The notes beneath the pieces are model-generated. The model was not told the origin of the DNA, did not search any database, and was given only the letters and a program-made list of their open reading frames with translations. The position numbers were made by a program, and so were the translations under genes. From Cepaea nemoralis (Eukaryota > Mollusca > Gastropoda > Stylommatophora > Helicidae): DNA of 64,000 bases. Location: the NCBI GenBank assembly GCA_014155875.1, contig JACEFZ010018306.1, forward strand, positions 78,501 through 142,500, given 5' to 3'. Positions 9,631-20,029 of the stretch are shown here, piece after piece (positions within the stretch are counted from its first letter, which is position 1; each line of letters starts with the position of its first letter).

Positions 9631-10885
9631 CCACTACCAACTGTATAGTTCTCTCGGCTGTCATATATTCACGCCAGTGTTATGCCACCGCCAACTGTAT
9701 AATTCTGTCGGCTGTTGTATATTCATGCCAGTGTTATGCCACCGCCAACTGTGTAGTTTTCTCGGCTATCATATATTCACGCCAGTGTTATGCTACCGCC
9801 AACTGCATAGATCTCTCGGCTGTCATATATTCATACCAGTATTATGCCACCGCCAACTGTTTAGTTCTCTCAGCTGTCATATATTCATGCCAGTGTTATG
9901 CACCGCCAACTGTATAGTTCTCTAGGCTGTCATATTTTCACGCCAGTGTTATGTCACTGCCAACTGTATAGTTCTCTCAGCTGTCACATATTCATGCCAG
10001 TGTGATGCCACCGCCAACTGTATAGTTCTCTCGGCTGTCATATTTTCACGCCAGTGTTATGTCACTGCCAACTGTATAGTTCTCTCGGCTGTCATATATT
10101 CATGCCAGTGTTATGCCACCACCAACTGTATAGTTCTCTCGGCTGTCATATATGGGTGCCAGTGTTATATCACCGCCAACTGTATAGTTCTCTCGCCTGT
10201 CATAATTTGTGCCAGTGTTATATCACCGTCAACTGTATAGTTCTCTCGGCTGTCATATATTCATACCAGTGTATGCCACCGCCAACTGGATAGTTCTCTC
10301 GGCTGTCATATATGCACGCCAGTGTTATGTCACCGCCAACTGTATAGTTCTCTCGACTGTCCATATATTCATGCCAGTGTTATGTCACCGCTAACTGTAT
10401 AGTTCTCTCAGCTGTCATATATTCACGCAGTGTTATGCCACCGCCAACTGTATAGTTCTCCTGGGCTGTCATATATTCATGCCAGTATTATGCCACCGCC
10501 AACTGTATAGTTCTCTGAGCTGTCATATATTCATGCCAGTGTGATGCCACCGCCAAACTGTATAGTTCTCTCGGCTGTCATATATTCATGCCAGTGTGAT
10601 GCCACCGCCAACTGTATAGTTCTCTCGGCTGTCATATTTTCACGCCAGATGTATGACACCGCCAACTGTATAGTTCTCTCGGCTGCCATATATTCATGCC
10701 AGTGTGATGCCACCGCCAAACTGTATAGTTCTCTCGGCTGTCATATATTCACGCCAGTGTTATGCCACCGCCAACTGTATAGTTTCTCTCGGCTGTCATA
10801 TTTTCACGCCAGTGATACGCCACCGCCAACTGTATAGTTCTCTCGGCTGTCATATATTCATGCCATTGTTATGCCACTGCTGACA
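9631..10885. repeat. 54-bp minisatellite, about 23 copies
   Basis: The repeated unit is about 54 bp and contains CAACTGTATAGTTCTCTCGG, then CTGTCATATATTCATGCCAG and TGTTATGCCACCGC. Copies differ by substitutions and by single-base indels. Because 54 is a multiple of three, some frames stay open across copies and give an 18-residue repeat (about QLYSSLGCHIFTPVLCHR), but frames shift every few units, so this is not a gene. Confidence 0.95.
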
Positions 10886-11490
10886 CAGCAAACGTCATGG
10901 TGTTGCATGCAATAGTGCGCTGTTTACATGTTTTATTCTGTTTTAACAGCCGGCTCCGAGGCGAAGGTTTTACGAACGCAGTTCGTGATCCCGCATATCC
11001 TCGTTCGAAACACAGCTGCGGTCGATTTGGCAGCAGACAACTTTGCGTTGTTTTTTTATAACGACGTGGTATGTCGGTGGTTAGGACAGCAATTGCAATG
11101 TTCTGAACGTAAAATTGCGAAGATGCTGGAGTTGACTACAACGTCCTGAAAAGGATATGCAACTAACTGATTAACTGACTATTTTAACAAAATGCAAATA
11201 AGAACATTTTATTAAAACATTTTTAAATAATAGATTCATAATTGAAATGTTGGAAAACACATTATTTGTTGGTGTTTATATAAATATACAATGATCAACA
11301 TGGCAAAAAGTATTTATCTAATGCATCAGAAAACATGTTAATACAAGCTCATGATCAAATTACTTTTTCTATGCTTGTTCTGTATAGCGAATAATGGTGG
11401 ACTATGGTTGTCACGTCGAGTGACTTTGCAACATTACTTCGTCACGTCACTAGAATAAAGGATACTGATTTTTTGTCTTAGGTGATACTC
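10886..11490. other. No gene recognised
   Basis: A 73-codon open frame at 10928-11149 has no recognised domain. From 11160 onward the sequence is AT-rich. I see no repeat unit or RNA gene. Confidence 0.4.
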
Positions 11491-11502
11491 CCCCCCCCCC
11501 CT

Positions 11503-11552
<50 letters not shown>
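11488..11552. repeat. Poly-C followed by (CA)n microsatellite
   Basis: A run of ten or more C, a short bridge, then about 25 CA dinucleotides. Confidence 0.95.
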
Positions 11553-11631
11553 AGAACAGGGTATATGTATATTCCCTAAATGCATCTACACGTTCCCATA
11601 AAGCCTGAGGAAGGAAGATCGAGCTTCTCAT

Positions 11632-11928
11632 TTGAAGTTGAACTGGGGGTTGACAAAAATTGTGGCCGTGCATTGTTGTCTTCCAAAGAAGTCCACACTG
11701 CGACAGTACCGCCTAACTTGCCATAAACCCAAGCACTTATTGAGCCAAGTTCTAGAACGAATCATGTCTCGCTGTTGCAATGACTATACTCATATACTGT
11801 TAGAACCCGAGGCTTTGCGCTGCAGTCAACGTGTATTTAAAGAGAGACCAGCATTGGAAACAGCTGAAGAATCAAGGGCTGGAGAGAAATCAGTTGTTGT
11901 AGAGAACATAACTAAACTAAACATCTAA
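11632..11928 (+). pseudogene. Possible LINE RT upstream fragment
   Basis: A 98-codon open frame lies just 5' of LINE copy B. The segment RQYRLTCHKPKHLLSQVLER resembles the start of LINE RT domains, where a YRPISLT-like block is followed by a VLERI-like block. The second half is not recognisable. It may be from the same LINE copy or from another. Confidence is low because only one short block matches. Confidence 0.35.
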
Positions 11929-11951
11929 ACATGCGACAGTGTCATCTGACT

Positions 11952-13130
11952 ATCTGAGCCCTTTCCTGTCACTAATGGAGTGAAACAAGGATGTGTCCTG
12001 GCACCAATACTGTTTCAGCTATGTTGACGGATGCGTTCGAGAACAACGACATTGGAATAGACATCAATTACCGCATGGATGGAAAGTTATTCAATCTCAG
12101 AAGGCTGAAAGCTAAAACCAAAATTGACAGCGACACCGTCAGAGAGCTCCTGTTTGCTGATGATTGCGCTCTATACGCCAACTCAGAGGCGGACATGCAA
12201 CATAATGTTTCAGCTTTCTCACATGCCTGTGCCAACTTAGGACTCAATATCAATTTGGAGAAGACTGTAATTATGTACCAGCCAGCTCAAGGGAATAATC
12301 ACACTGTGCCGAATATCAAAGTGAATGGTCATAGTCTAAGTGTTGTGGACAAATTCACCTGTCTTGGCAGCACTGTGTCACAAGCTGCCACAATTGATGA
12401 TGAAGTGAATGCAAGAATCTCCAAGAATGTATGGGATAGAAATGGAATAAGACGGCGAACAAAGCTGAAAGTCTACAAAGCAGTTGTATTATCCACACTG
12501 CTATATGATTGTGAAACCTGGACTGTTTATCAGCGACAAGCTAGGAAATTAAACCACTTCCACACAGTCTGCCTTAGGAAGTTACTGAAGATTAAATGGC
12601 AAGACAAGATCCCAGACACTGAAGTCCTAGAAAGAGCGTCCATGCCCAGTATCCACACTCTACTAATGAAGAATCAGATTCGCTGGGCTGGTCACTTGAC
12701 TCGCATGCCAGATCACAGGTTCCCTAAACGAATTTTTTACGGCGAGTTGCGTTGTGGTAAACGCTCCCAAGGCGGCCAGAGGAAACGCTTCAAAGACACT
12801 GAAAATCTCACTGAATGCTTTTGGAATTCATCATGACACCTGGGAGACTGCAGTCAGAGACCGAAATTCGTGGCGTGCATCATTACGCAAGTGTGCAGTC
12901 ACTTGTGAGGCAACCAGGACTGCAAGAGCTGTGAAGAAAAGACAGAATTGAAAAACCACTGCAGAAAATCCTCCTCCAGAAACGTCAAGCATTCTTTTTC
13001 CACATTATCAAAGAACATTTCGAGCCAAAATAGGCTTTATCAGCCATCTTAGAACTCACGGCTCCATACTTTCAACCCCACTGGATGAAATGAATGGTCA
13101 TCATCATTCTTGATGGACAAACAACATAAC
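11952..13130 (+). pseudogene. Non-LTR retrotransposon RT fragment, copy B
   Basis: Second copy of the LINE at 1-1830. The frame from 11991 runs 281 codons and includes LLFADDCALYANSEADMQHN (catalytic FADD), VDKFTCLGSTVSQ, KVYKAVVLSTLLYDCETWTV and RWAGHLTRMPDHR. Compared with copy A it has a 13-bp deletion near 12012 between two TTCAG motifs, and a deletion of about 29 bp after TCCAAG near 12425. The C-terminal zinc finger (about 12990-13060) has both cysteines replaced (C to F and C to Y). The 3' end shares the same tail as copy A. Confidence 0.9.
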
Positions 13131-13625
13131 ACAGGCGTATAGATGGCCAGCCTTTTCCAATGTTTGTGGTCTTCCGTTCACGCTCATGAGATTATCATTA
13201 ATAGCCAATTCTCAACTACACGAACGCTCCCGCCCAACAACTTCATTGCATTTTCAAAACTCGGAGAATAACAGTTATCCGTCTGATGAACTGTAGCGAA
13301 TGAATTTCATTTGGAAAATCAGTACCACGTGTTCAACAACATAATATCTCACCTTGTATATTTAAATTGTAGACACATATTTTACTTCAGAATCATCTCT
13401 ACATTGTTACGGGGAACAAGGTGCTAAAGCCAGTCGGTGACAGGTGTCCATATGTTGAATAATGTGCATGTGTTAAAATATTGAATTGGCAGGGAATAGG
13501 CAGGCTGCAAACATATGGCGCTTTTGCAAGCTTTAATATGTAGTATACGACGTTCGTCTTTACCTCCAGACTTTTGTCGATATACATACATGAAGAAAAT
13601 GCATACGTACATACAAATATGCATA
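13131..13625. other. No gene recognised
   Basis: Unique-looking non-coding sequence between LINE copy B and a complex microsatellite. Open frames on the minus strand here are extensions of the CTGT-rich repeat. Confidence 0.4.
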
Positions 13626-13635
13626 CATACATGCA

Positions 13636-13636
13636 A

Positions 13637-13690
<54 letters not shown>

Positions 13691-13691
13691 C

Positions 13692-13726
<35 letters not shown>

Positions 13727-13985
13727 ACAGATAGACAGACAGATAGACAGACAGACAGACAGACATCTACGCATCAAGGCACACACGCACGCACATACAC
13801 GCACGCATCCACACACACGCACTGCCGCACGCACAACCATACACACATGTACACATACATACACACATACACACATCCACATATACCTACCTATCAACCT
13901 ACCTACCTACCTACTTACCTACCTACCTACCTACCTACCTACCTACCCACGTGTGCACACACATACACACACACACACGCACACC
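13636..13985. repeat. Complex microsatellite: (ACAG)n, (GGCA)n, CA-rich, (CTAC)n
   Basis: ACAG units run from about 13638, then GGCA units at about 13693-13725, ACAG/ATAG to 13766, an irregular CA-rich part, CTAC units at about 13900-13946, and ACAC at the end. Long frames on both strands are low-complexity artefacts. Confidence 0.95.
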
Positions 13986-14700
13986 AAGGACGCACGTTGT
14001 AGATTAGTCTTGCGAGAAGCTGATAGAGATTTGCTGTTGCATCTTTCATGCGCTCGCTCGCCTTGAACTCTAGCGTAGTTCATACACACAACTTGTATTA
14101 GTGCTGGACTGAGTTTTCCGGGATTAGCTTTCCCTATTAACAGTGTCCCTCGCCATAAGGCGAACCAACCCCAACGTCAGCAGTATTTGTAATTTACGGC
14201 TTAATTTTAAATTCACGTTGAAATCAAAGGATCTCTTTATACAGCCACTTTCTATGTCGCCGAAATATATCGTCTCTTAGACATCTTCACGATTCTGTTA
14301 AGAATCACTTTTCAAACGATTAGAATGAATTTACAGCTATAAATGTTAACGATAAACGTAGGTTTGTAGAAGGCAGTGATGTTAACACATCTAGAAGGTA
14401 ATATAAAACAAATGAAGAAGGTAATGATATAACTTATGTAGAAGGTAATTGAGACATGGTGCGCTTCGTTGTGTTCTCAAAGTGCCACATAACGTGTCAG
14501 AATTAAGGAGGATGATATGTGAAAACAATGTGCGTTATCAGTTCTAACAATACTGGGTTGCAACCTGACGAAACGCTCTGATGGGTGGAAAGGTGCAACA
14601 ATTCCACCTTTTAACACTACAAGCCGGACCATTACCGCTATGACACGATCACAAGAGTGGTCAAGATAACACTGTCCTGGCAAGCAATTTATGTTCTTTA
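13986..14700. other. No gene recognised
   Basis: Non-coding by eye. A short near-repeat of GAAGGYAATG-type phrases occurs at about 14370-14450. No domain-like frame. Confidence 0.4.
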
Positions 14701-14706
14701 AACTTA

Positions 14707-15758
14707 ATGGTTGACATGGTGACGACCGCTAATCAACTCGCAAATATTGCCGGACAATGTAATTATTACTGTAAAACACCTTATTTAAGCAACATCCAAG
14801 AAGATTACGAACGTCCGACCACAGCAGAGCAATATGTCGCAGCAAGACGGAAATCTACCGGTACTGCGTCGATCACCACGCCTTCAAAGAGTGTCCGCTG
14901 GCCAAGCTGGACACGGACTTCTGAGCGCCTAACAGCAAGACAAAGTGCGCCAACTGCCTGGGCAAGTATGAAGCAAGATACTTGGGCTGCCCGCACCTCC
15001 AAAAACACCGAGACGTTCTAAAGATCGCCAATACCACAAACACACCGTACAAGGAAGCAAGTCGAAGGTACGAGACAGCCACGGGTATATCACAAGCTGA
15101 AAGATAACAACTGCAAAACCAGATAGACGAGCTGAACAAGCAAGTAGAGGCACTGCTGACGACGAATTCGACCAGCGACAATGAGAAACTGCTGGCTGAA
15201 ATAAAGGAGATCCATCAAAACATCAAGCAAGAAGTGGAACATATGGCACTGATAAAGAAGGAGAGCGAAGAAATCCTACAAACCATTAAATCAGAGCGAG
15301 AATTACAGAAAGCTGAAAGGGAACTTTTCTAAAACAAACCAACAGAAGCCATACAAGAAACCACAGAGAAACCGCAAGATGAAAACCAAGATACCGAGCC
15401 TGAACCACAAGCTAAAGCCAGTAGCCCAACCACGACGCCCAAGAGGGAACCACTATTCCGCCGGATCTCTGAAAGAGGCACAGAATGCCCACTTCCACCT
15501 ACCCTGGTGAAGTGCCAAGAAACGGCTAGCAGTGAGGAACTCCAGCGCAAGGAATTCAGAAGGCGCTGGGACGAAAAAGAAAAGAAGAAGCCCAAGAAAT
15601 TCAGGGGGAAACCGATGGAATACCCAGTCTTACACTTTGACTGTGAGACCGACTTCGAGTACTATATAGATGACGGTAAAATCGTCCCATGGCTGGCCAC
15701 GGAGGAAGAAATCTTATGGCAGCAGACAGTGAAAACAGGTGCAAGGAGGAAAATTTAA
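14707..15758 (+). pseudogene. Decayed LINE ORF1 (zinc-knuckle gag-like protein)
   Basis: Several plus-strand frames together read as a Jockey/CR1-type ORF1. Near 14840-14900 there is YRYCVDHHAFKECPL, and near 14940-15000 KCANCLGKYEARYLGCPHL, which matches the CX2CX3HX6C knuckle except that His is Tyr. The segment after it, YKEASRRYE, is also typical. A charged helical stretch likely to form a coiled coil follows (about 15105-15335, QNQIDELNKQVEALL...), then a Pro/Glu-rich linker and an acidic C-terminus (frame ending 15758). At least three stops or frameshifts interrupt it. A nucleic-acid-binding ORF1 role is inferred from the family. Confidence 0.65.
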
Positions 15759-16399
15759 ACATCGAAAAGCTCCTACAGAAAATCACAAAAAGGAGGCAAA
15801 AGTACCAAATAAAAAGTCATTTTTAGGACTGCAACAGTAAAGCCAGACGAACTAGCAGCCGTCACTAACAAAAGATAATACCAGAGGAGACGGGCACAAA
15901 ATACAGCCGCCACCAATCCCATAGCTGACGTCACAGACACAAAAGCCGATAAAATCAGTCTGGATAAGGACCAACTCGTAAGAGCGCATAAGACAAGAAT
16001 CAGGGTGACTAAACCCACAAAAACCACAGTCCTCAACAATAACCAAAGCTGAAACAAGCAGGTTGAACGAGGCCTAATTTGGAATTTTTGTTTTTGAACC
16101 ACGCAAGCAAGCGATTATGGACGTGGAGGAGTCTTGACAGTAGGTTTAGAAAATATATTTATAGCATCCTGATTAGCAGAAGGTTGCGAAATGCGTTAGA
16201 TGTTGCAAAAACCGTTCCAAATGCAGACTGTTACAGTAGTCACAGATTGATTATAGGCACATTAAAAGTAAACAGATTGATTATAGGCACATTAAAATTA
16301 AAATAAAACATCACGTATACACCCACCAGAAAACATTACATTTGATATGTGTACACTGAAAAATGACAAGAAAAAAATGGCACGGAATTACAATTCAAA
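15759..16399. other. No clear gene; short direct duplication
   Basis: This may be the remains of the preceding LINE. At about 16244-16299 a unit of about 28 bp containing CAGATTGATTATAGGCACAT is present twice in tandem. Nothing else is recognised. Confidence 0.4.
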
Positions 16400-16479
16400 T
16401 TTAACATAGAAGTCAAGAACAGATTTGATATATTGTCTGATCTAGGTATCTTATTTCAAGATGTGGATGAACTATGGGG

Positions 16480-16680
16480 AATGTTGAAGAATTCAATCGT
16501 TTGGCTGCAGAAACAACTACCCCAAAATTAAAGAAAATTGGTCGTAAGAAATGGATGGCTGGAGAAACTTTACAACAAACTGAAACAAGAAGACAAAACA
16601 ATAAATTCCTGACAAATATCAGGAGATGCACAGAGAAATCATAACGTTATGTAAAGAGGCAAAAGAAGCAATTGTGGCGT
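16480..16680 (+). pseudogene. Possible LINE endonuclease-RT linker fragment
   Basis: A plus-strand frame near 16490-16640 reads LAAETTTPKLKKIGRKKWMA, then ETLQQTETRRQNNKFL. The KKKW(M/I)xxEI-like block followed by a basic helix is typical of the spacer between endonuclease and RT in several LINE clades. It lies about 2 kb upstream of the RT fragment at 18563, while the usual spacing is under 1 kb. If they belong together, something has been inserted between them. Confidence 0.45.
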
Positions 16681-18562
16681 TTTCCTTGATAGAAGAGAGA
16701 GAACACCTCGTGTAATAGAGAAGAAACTTAGACTAGCCTACTGCCATGTAGCGCAAGGGATGACCATTGAGCCTTTCCATCTTATACAGGCGAAAGTCAT
16801 AACCACTGAAACCGAACCTGCACAACACGACACGGGGATGGCATTTACTCAGTCTACTTTACTACGACTCTACACTTGACATGTCGATAACACAACCAGT
16901 TGCTCCACAGAAAAGTCACAAATATACAAACAATATCTACACATTCTATTCTACAAGAGCGGCGTAATTTTAGCCGTGCTCTAGTCACAAGAACTATGTC
17001 CGACGTTGACGCTAGCTCGATTCCAACTGATCTACGGTGACGTTTTGCGCTTGCACCAAAACGTCTTGCACACTTTTCATGCTTTTGTAACCAATACCGT
17101 GCAAAGTGTGTCTTACAATCCTCTCGCTTTTCACAGGACTGTGCAAGACTCTAAGCTACCTGTACTCAATAAACCATAGCCTGACCCAGGTCTATGGCAT
17201 TCACCCCCTCCACATTTAAAAAAATGAAATAAATGTGTTTTAATTCCTATCATCTATACTGTATTGTCTTACTTCTTAAAGCTCATTAAATTTTCTTCAA
17301 TATTATTATAGATATTCTATACCAATCACTCAACCTTTAAATTAGTCACATTACTTGTGGCAACATAAGTTCTAAGTTCATTATCATGGAACTTTGTAGA
17401 GTAAAGCCTCCATTCCACATTTCTACTATATCACTCAACATATAGCATATCGTCGGTTTGTAGCGTCACTGGTGGTCATATAACCTTTGACCATTTATAT
17501 GTCATTATCCAACTTTCCTTGTTAACCAACTCGCCATAAGTCTGCATAGACTTTGTTTTGTTCATTACCTTTTATAACCATGGTCTTCATAAGCATAGCA
17601 TAATCGACATACTTATAGATATACGTTGCAATGATCTATGGCCTTTGTACTATTTCAGGATTATCACACAAAACTTTTAAACATATATTTATGTCGGACA
17701 CGCCCTTCCTATCTACCCCTATGTAGATGACGTGTAGCCACAGCCTATGGGAGGGCTGCGGACTAACATTGCTTATGAGTTTCAAAAGGTCACCTGGGCC
17801 TCCCCATAGCCGTTCCTCATTTATCATAAAGATAAGCATCCCCAAACCTATCTAGACCATTAAGCCCGAATGAGGATACGTGTGTGTCCTGACAGTACAT
17901 TGCTCTCACGATCACATAAGCATTGTAATATATGATTTGCCTTATTATTTATTCCTTGACCCATGTTTTTAGTCGCATCTGGCGTCGTTGATTCAACCCA
18001 TAGCATATGTGGTTGATGTTACGATCATTTTCGACCCCTTTACTTCTCTGACCGCTTTTTCCAAACCTGGGCATATCATTCTGCTCAAGATGTGGTGGTT
18101 TTGACGTTCCCGTCACATACCAATCTAATTTCTTTTAAAAATTCCTTTCTTGAAATAAAAAATTACTATTTTATGAAACCAGACTTCTTATGGTGTCTAA
18201 CTTTAATACATAACTATAAACTACTACTAATAGTTAACAGTTGTAAAAGTTTTACTTTCTCTATGATGTCTATTATTAACCCAATTGTCTCTATTATCAT
18301 TTACCTTTAATAAAATAATAAGATAATTAATCACCAATATATAATTCATAATATATATTCCCTTTAAATTAAAATAAACAATAACCCTCACAATTCCAAG
18401 TAATTGGAACAATAATAATTACAATTTTTACTTCTATCTTCTCCTTATGTTAGTCATATATCTTAACGTCTGCTATAAATTATTATAATGTCTATATTCT
18501 AGCTGCTGTTTTATATAGTTATTTGCACCTAATATAATCTTTTCAAATTGTAGTAATATTAA
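16681..18562. other. Non-coding, largely AT-rich
   Basis: No confident gene. Two near-identical 11-mers (ATGGCATTYAC) at about 16834-16844 and 17191-17201 bracket about 350 bp. A minus-strand frame at 17636-17845 is not recognised. From about 17230 to 18560 the sequence is strongly AT-rich. Confidence 0.4.
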
Positions 18563-19330
18563 AATATAGTATGGTCTTTAACATTTGTTTTAGATGCACG
18601 CAATACAGAGGCAATTCCCTTTTGAGCCATAATGGGAAAATAATTTGCAAACTTCTTGTGAACAGATTACGAACTACTATAGAACTCCAGCTAAGCGAAA
18701 CATAATTTGGACTTAGGAAAATCAAAGGATGCATAGATGTCATTTTTGTTCTTAGGCAGCTTATAGAAAAATCAATCCAAGTCAATGAAATACTCTACTT
18801 AGCCTTCGTCGACCAAGAAAATGCATCCGATAAAGTAGATATAAACACGCAGTGGGGAGTCCTTAAACAACATGGTGTGAGTACACATCTAACAAACCAA
18901 TGTAGAAGCTTATGCACCAGCAGTGAATGCATAAATAGAGCAACTGGAGGACACTTAGAACCCTTCACCATAAGATCTGGAGTACGACAAGGTTGCGTCA
19001 TGTTCCCTCTCCTGTTCATAACATATATAGACAACATATGTAAAGAAACCAGCCAAACAGAGACCACAAGAATAACGCATAAAGAGAACGCAGAAGAAGA
19101 ACAATTTGTAAATTACACCATTAGAGAACTCCTGTTTGCGGATGACCAAGAACTAATAGCAAAATCAGAAACTGAATTACAAGACCACATGAATATTCTA
19201 AATGAAATGTCTAGGGACTATAACATAAACACTAGCATAAGTAAAACAGAGGTAAAGACTATAACTAAAGAAGAAAAAAACAGCAACAATTTCACCTAAA
19301 CGAATATCCCTTGAAACATGTAAAGAGTTT
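18563..19330 (+). pseudogene. LINE reverse transcriptase fragment (FADD type)
   Basis: The frame begins near 18600 with GKIICKLLVNRLRTTIELQL. After a stop it continues IFVLRQLIEKSIQVNEILYL and AFVDQENASDKVD, the motif A region with the first Asp. The open frame 18877-19299 then gives IRSGVRQGCVMFPLLF and RELLFADDQELIAKSETEL with the catalytic FADD. It stops at TAA (19297-19299). This resembles the RTE-like or related group with a FVDLEKAFD motif A. It differs in sequence from copies A and B. Confidence 0.85.
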
Positions 19331-19468
19331 CAAGTACCCTAGGAAGTATAATATCTGTTATCTGCAGTTATATTTTAAAATATTTATATAAGGTGTAGCA
19401 TGATGATGCAAGATGATCAAATGCTGGTTATACACGTGAACAACATGGAATTCCTTTTATTTGTGACT

Positions 19469-19564
19469 AGCTGACCCGGCCCGGCTTCGCCCAGACCCTG
19501 GTGGGGAGCATCTCATTTAATTCATATAAGTAGTCATATAAGTTCTCGTTCCCGTTACCGAATA

Positions 19565-19651
<87 letters not shown>

Positions 19652-19839
19652 GACCCGGCCCGTCTTCGCCCAGACCCTGATGGGGACATCTCATTTAATT
19701 CATATAAGTAGTCATATAAGTTCCCGTTCCGACTATCTATCTGTCTGTCTGTCTGACCCGGCCCGGCATCGCCCAACTCCTGGTGGGGAGCATCTCATTT
19801 AATTCATATAAGTAGTCATATAAGTTCCCGTTCCCCGAC

Positions 19840-19912
<73 letters not shown>

Positions 19913-20000
19913 GTCTGTCTGACCCGGCCCAGCCCATAGGTGGAGAGCATCTCATTTAAATTATATAAGTAGTCATATAAGATCCCGTTCCCGACTATCT
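19469..20000. repeat. Compound repeat: about 85-bp unit alternating with (CTGT)n
   Basis: A unit beginning CTGACCCGGCCCGGCTTCGC and including CATATAAGTAGTCATATAAG occurs four times (starting at about 19470, 19650, 19753 and 19918). Each is followed by a CTGT/CTAT tract of variable length: about 23, 5, 25 and 4 units. The third and fourth copies have small deletions. Confidence 0.9.
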
Positions 20001-20029
20001 GTCTGACTGTCTGTCTGTCTTGGGTAAAT

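Noticed and set aside
9554..9925. Protein with 18-residue repeats
   Set aside because: A translation of the 54-bp minisatellite, with frame shifts every few units and no start context.
10928..11149. 73-codon frame as a small host gene
   Set aside because: No signal peptide, domain, splice signals or repeat copy to support it.
13424..14066. Cysteine-rich or Gln/Thr-rich proteins on both strands
   Set aside because: Readings of ACAG, GGCA and CTAC repeats.
17636..17845. 69-codon minus-strand frame as a copia-type remnant
   Set aside because: No catalytic or zinc motif was found and the flanks did not extend it.
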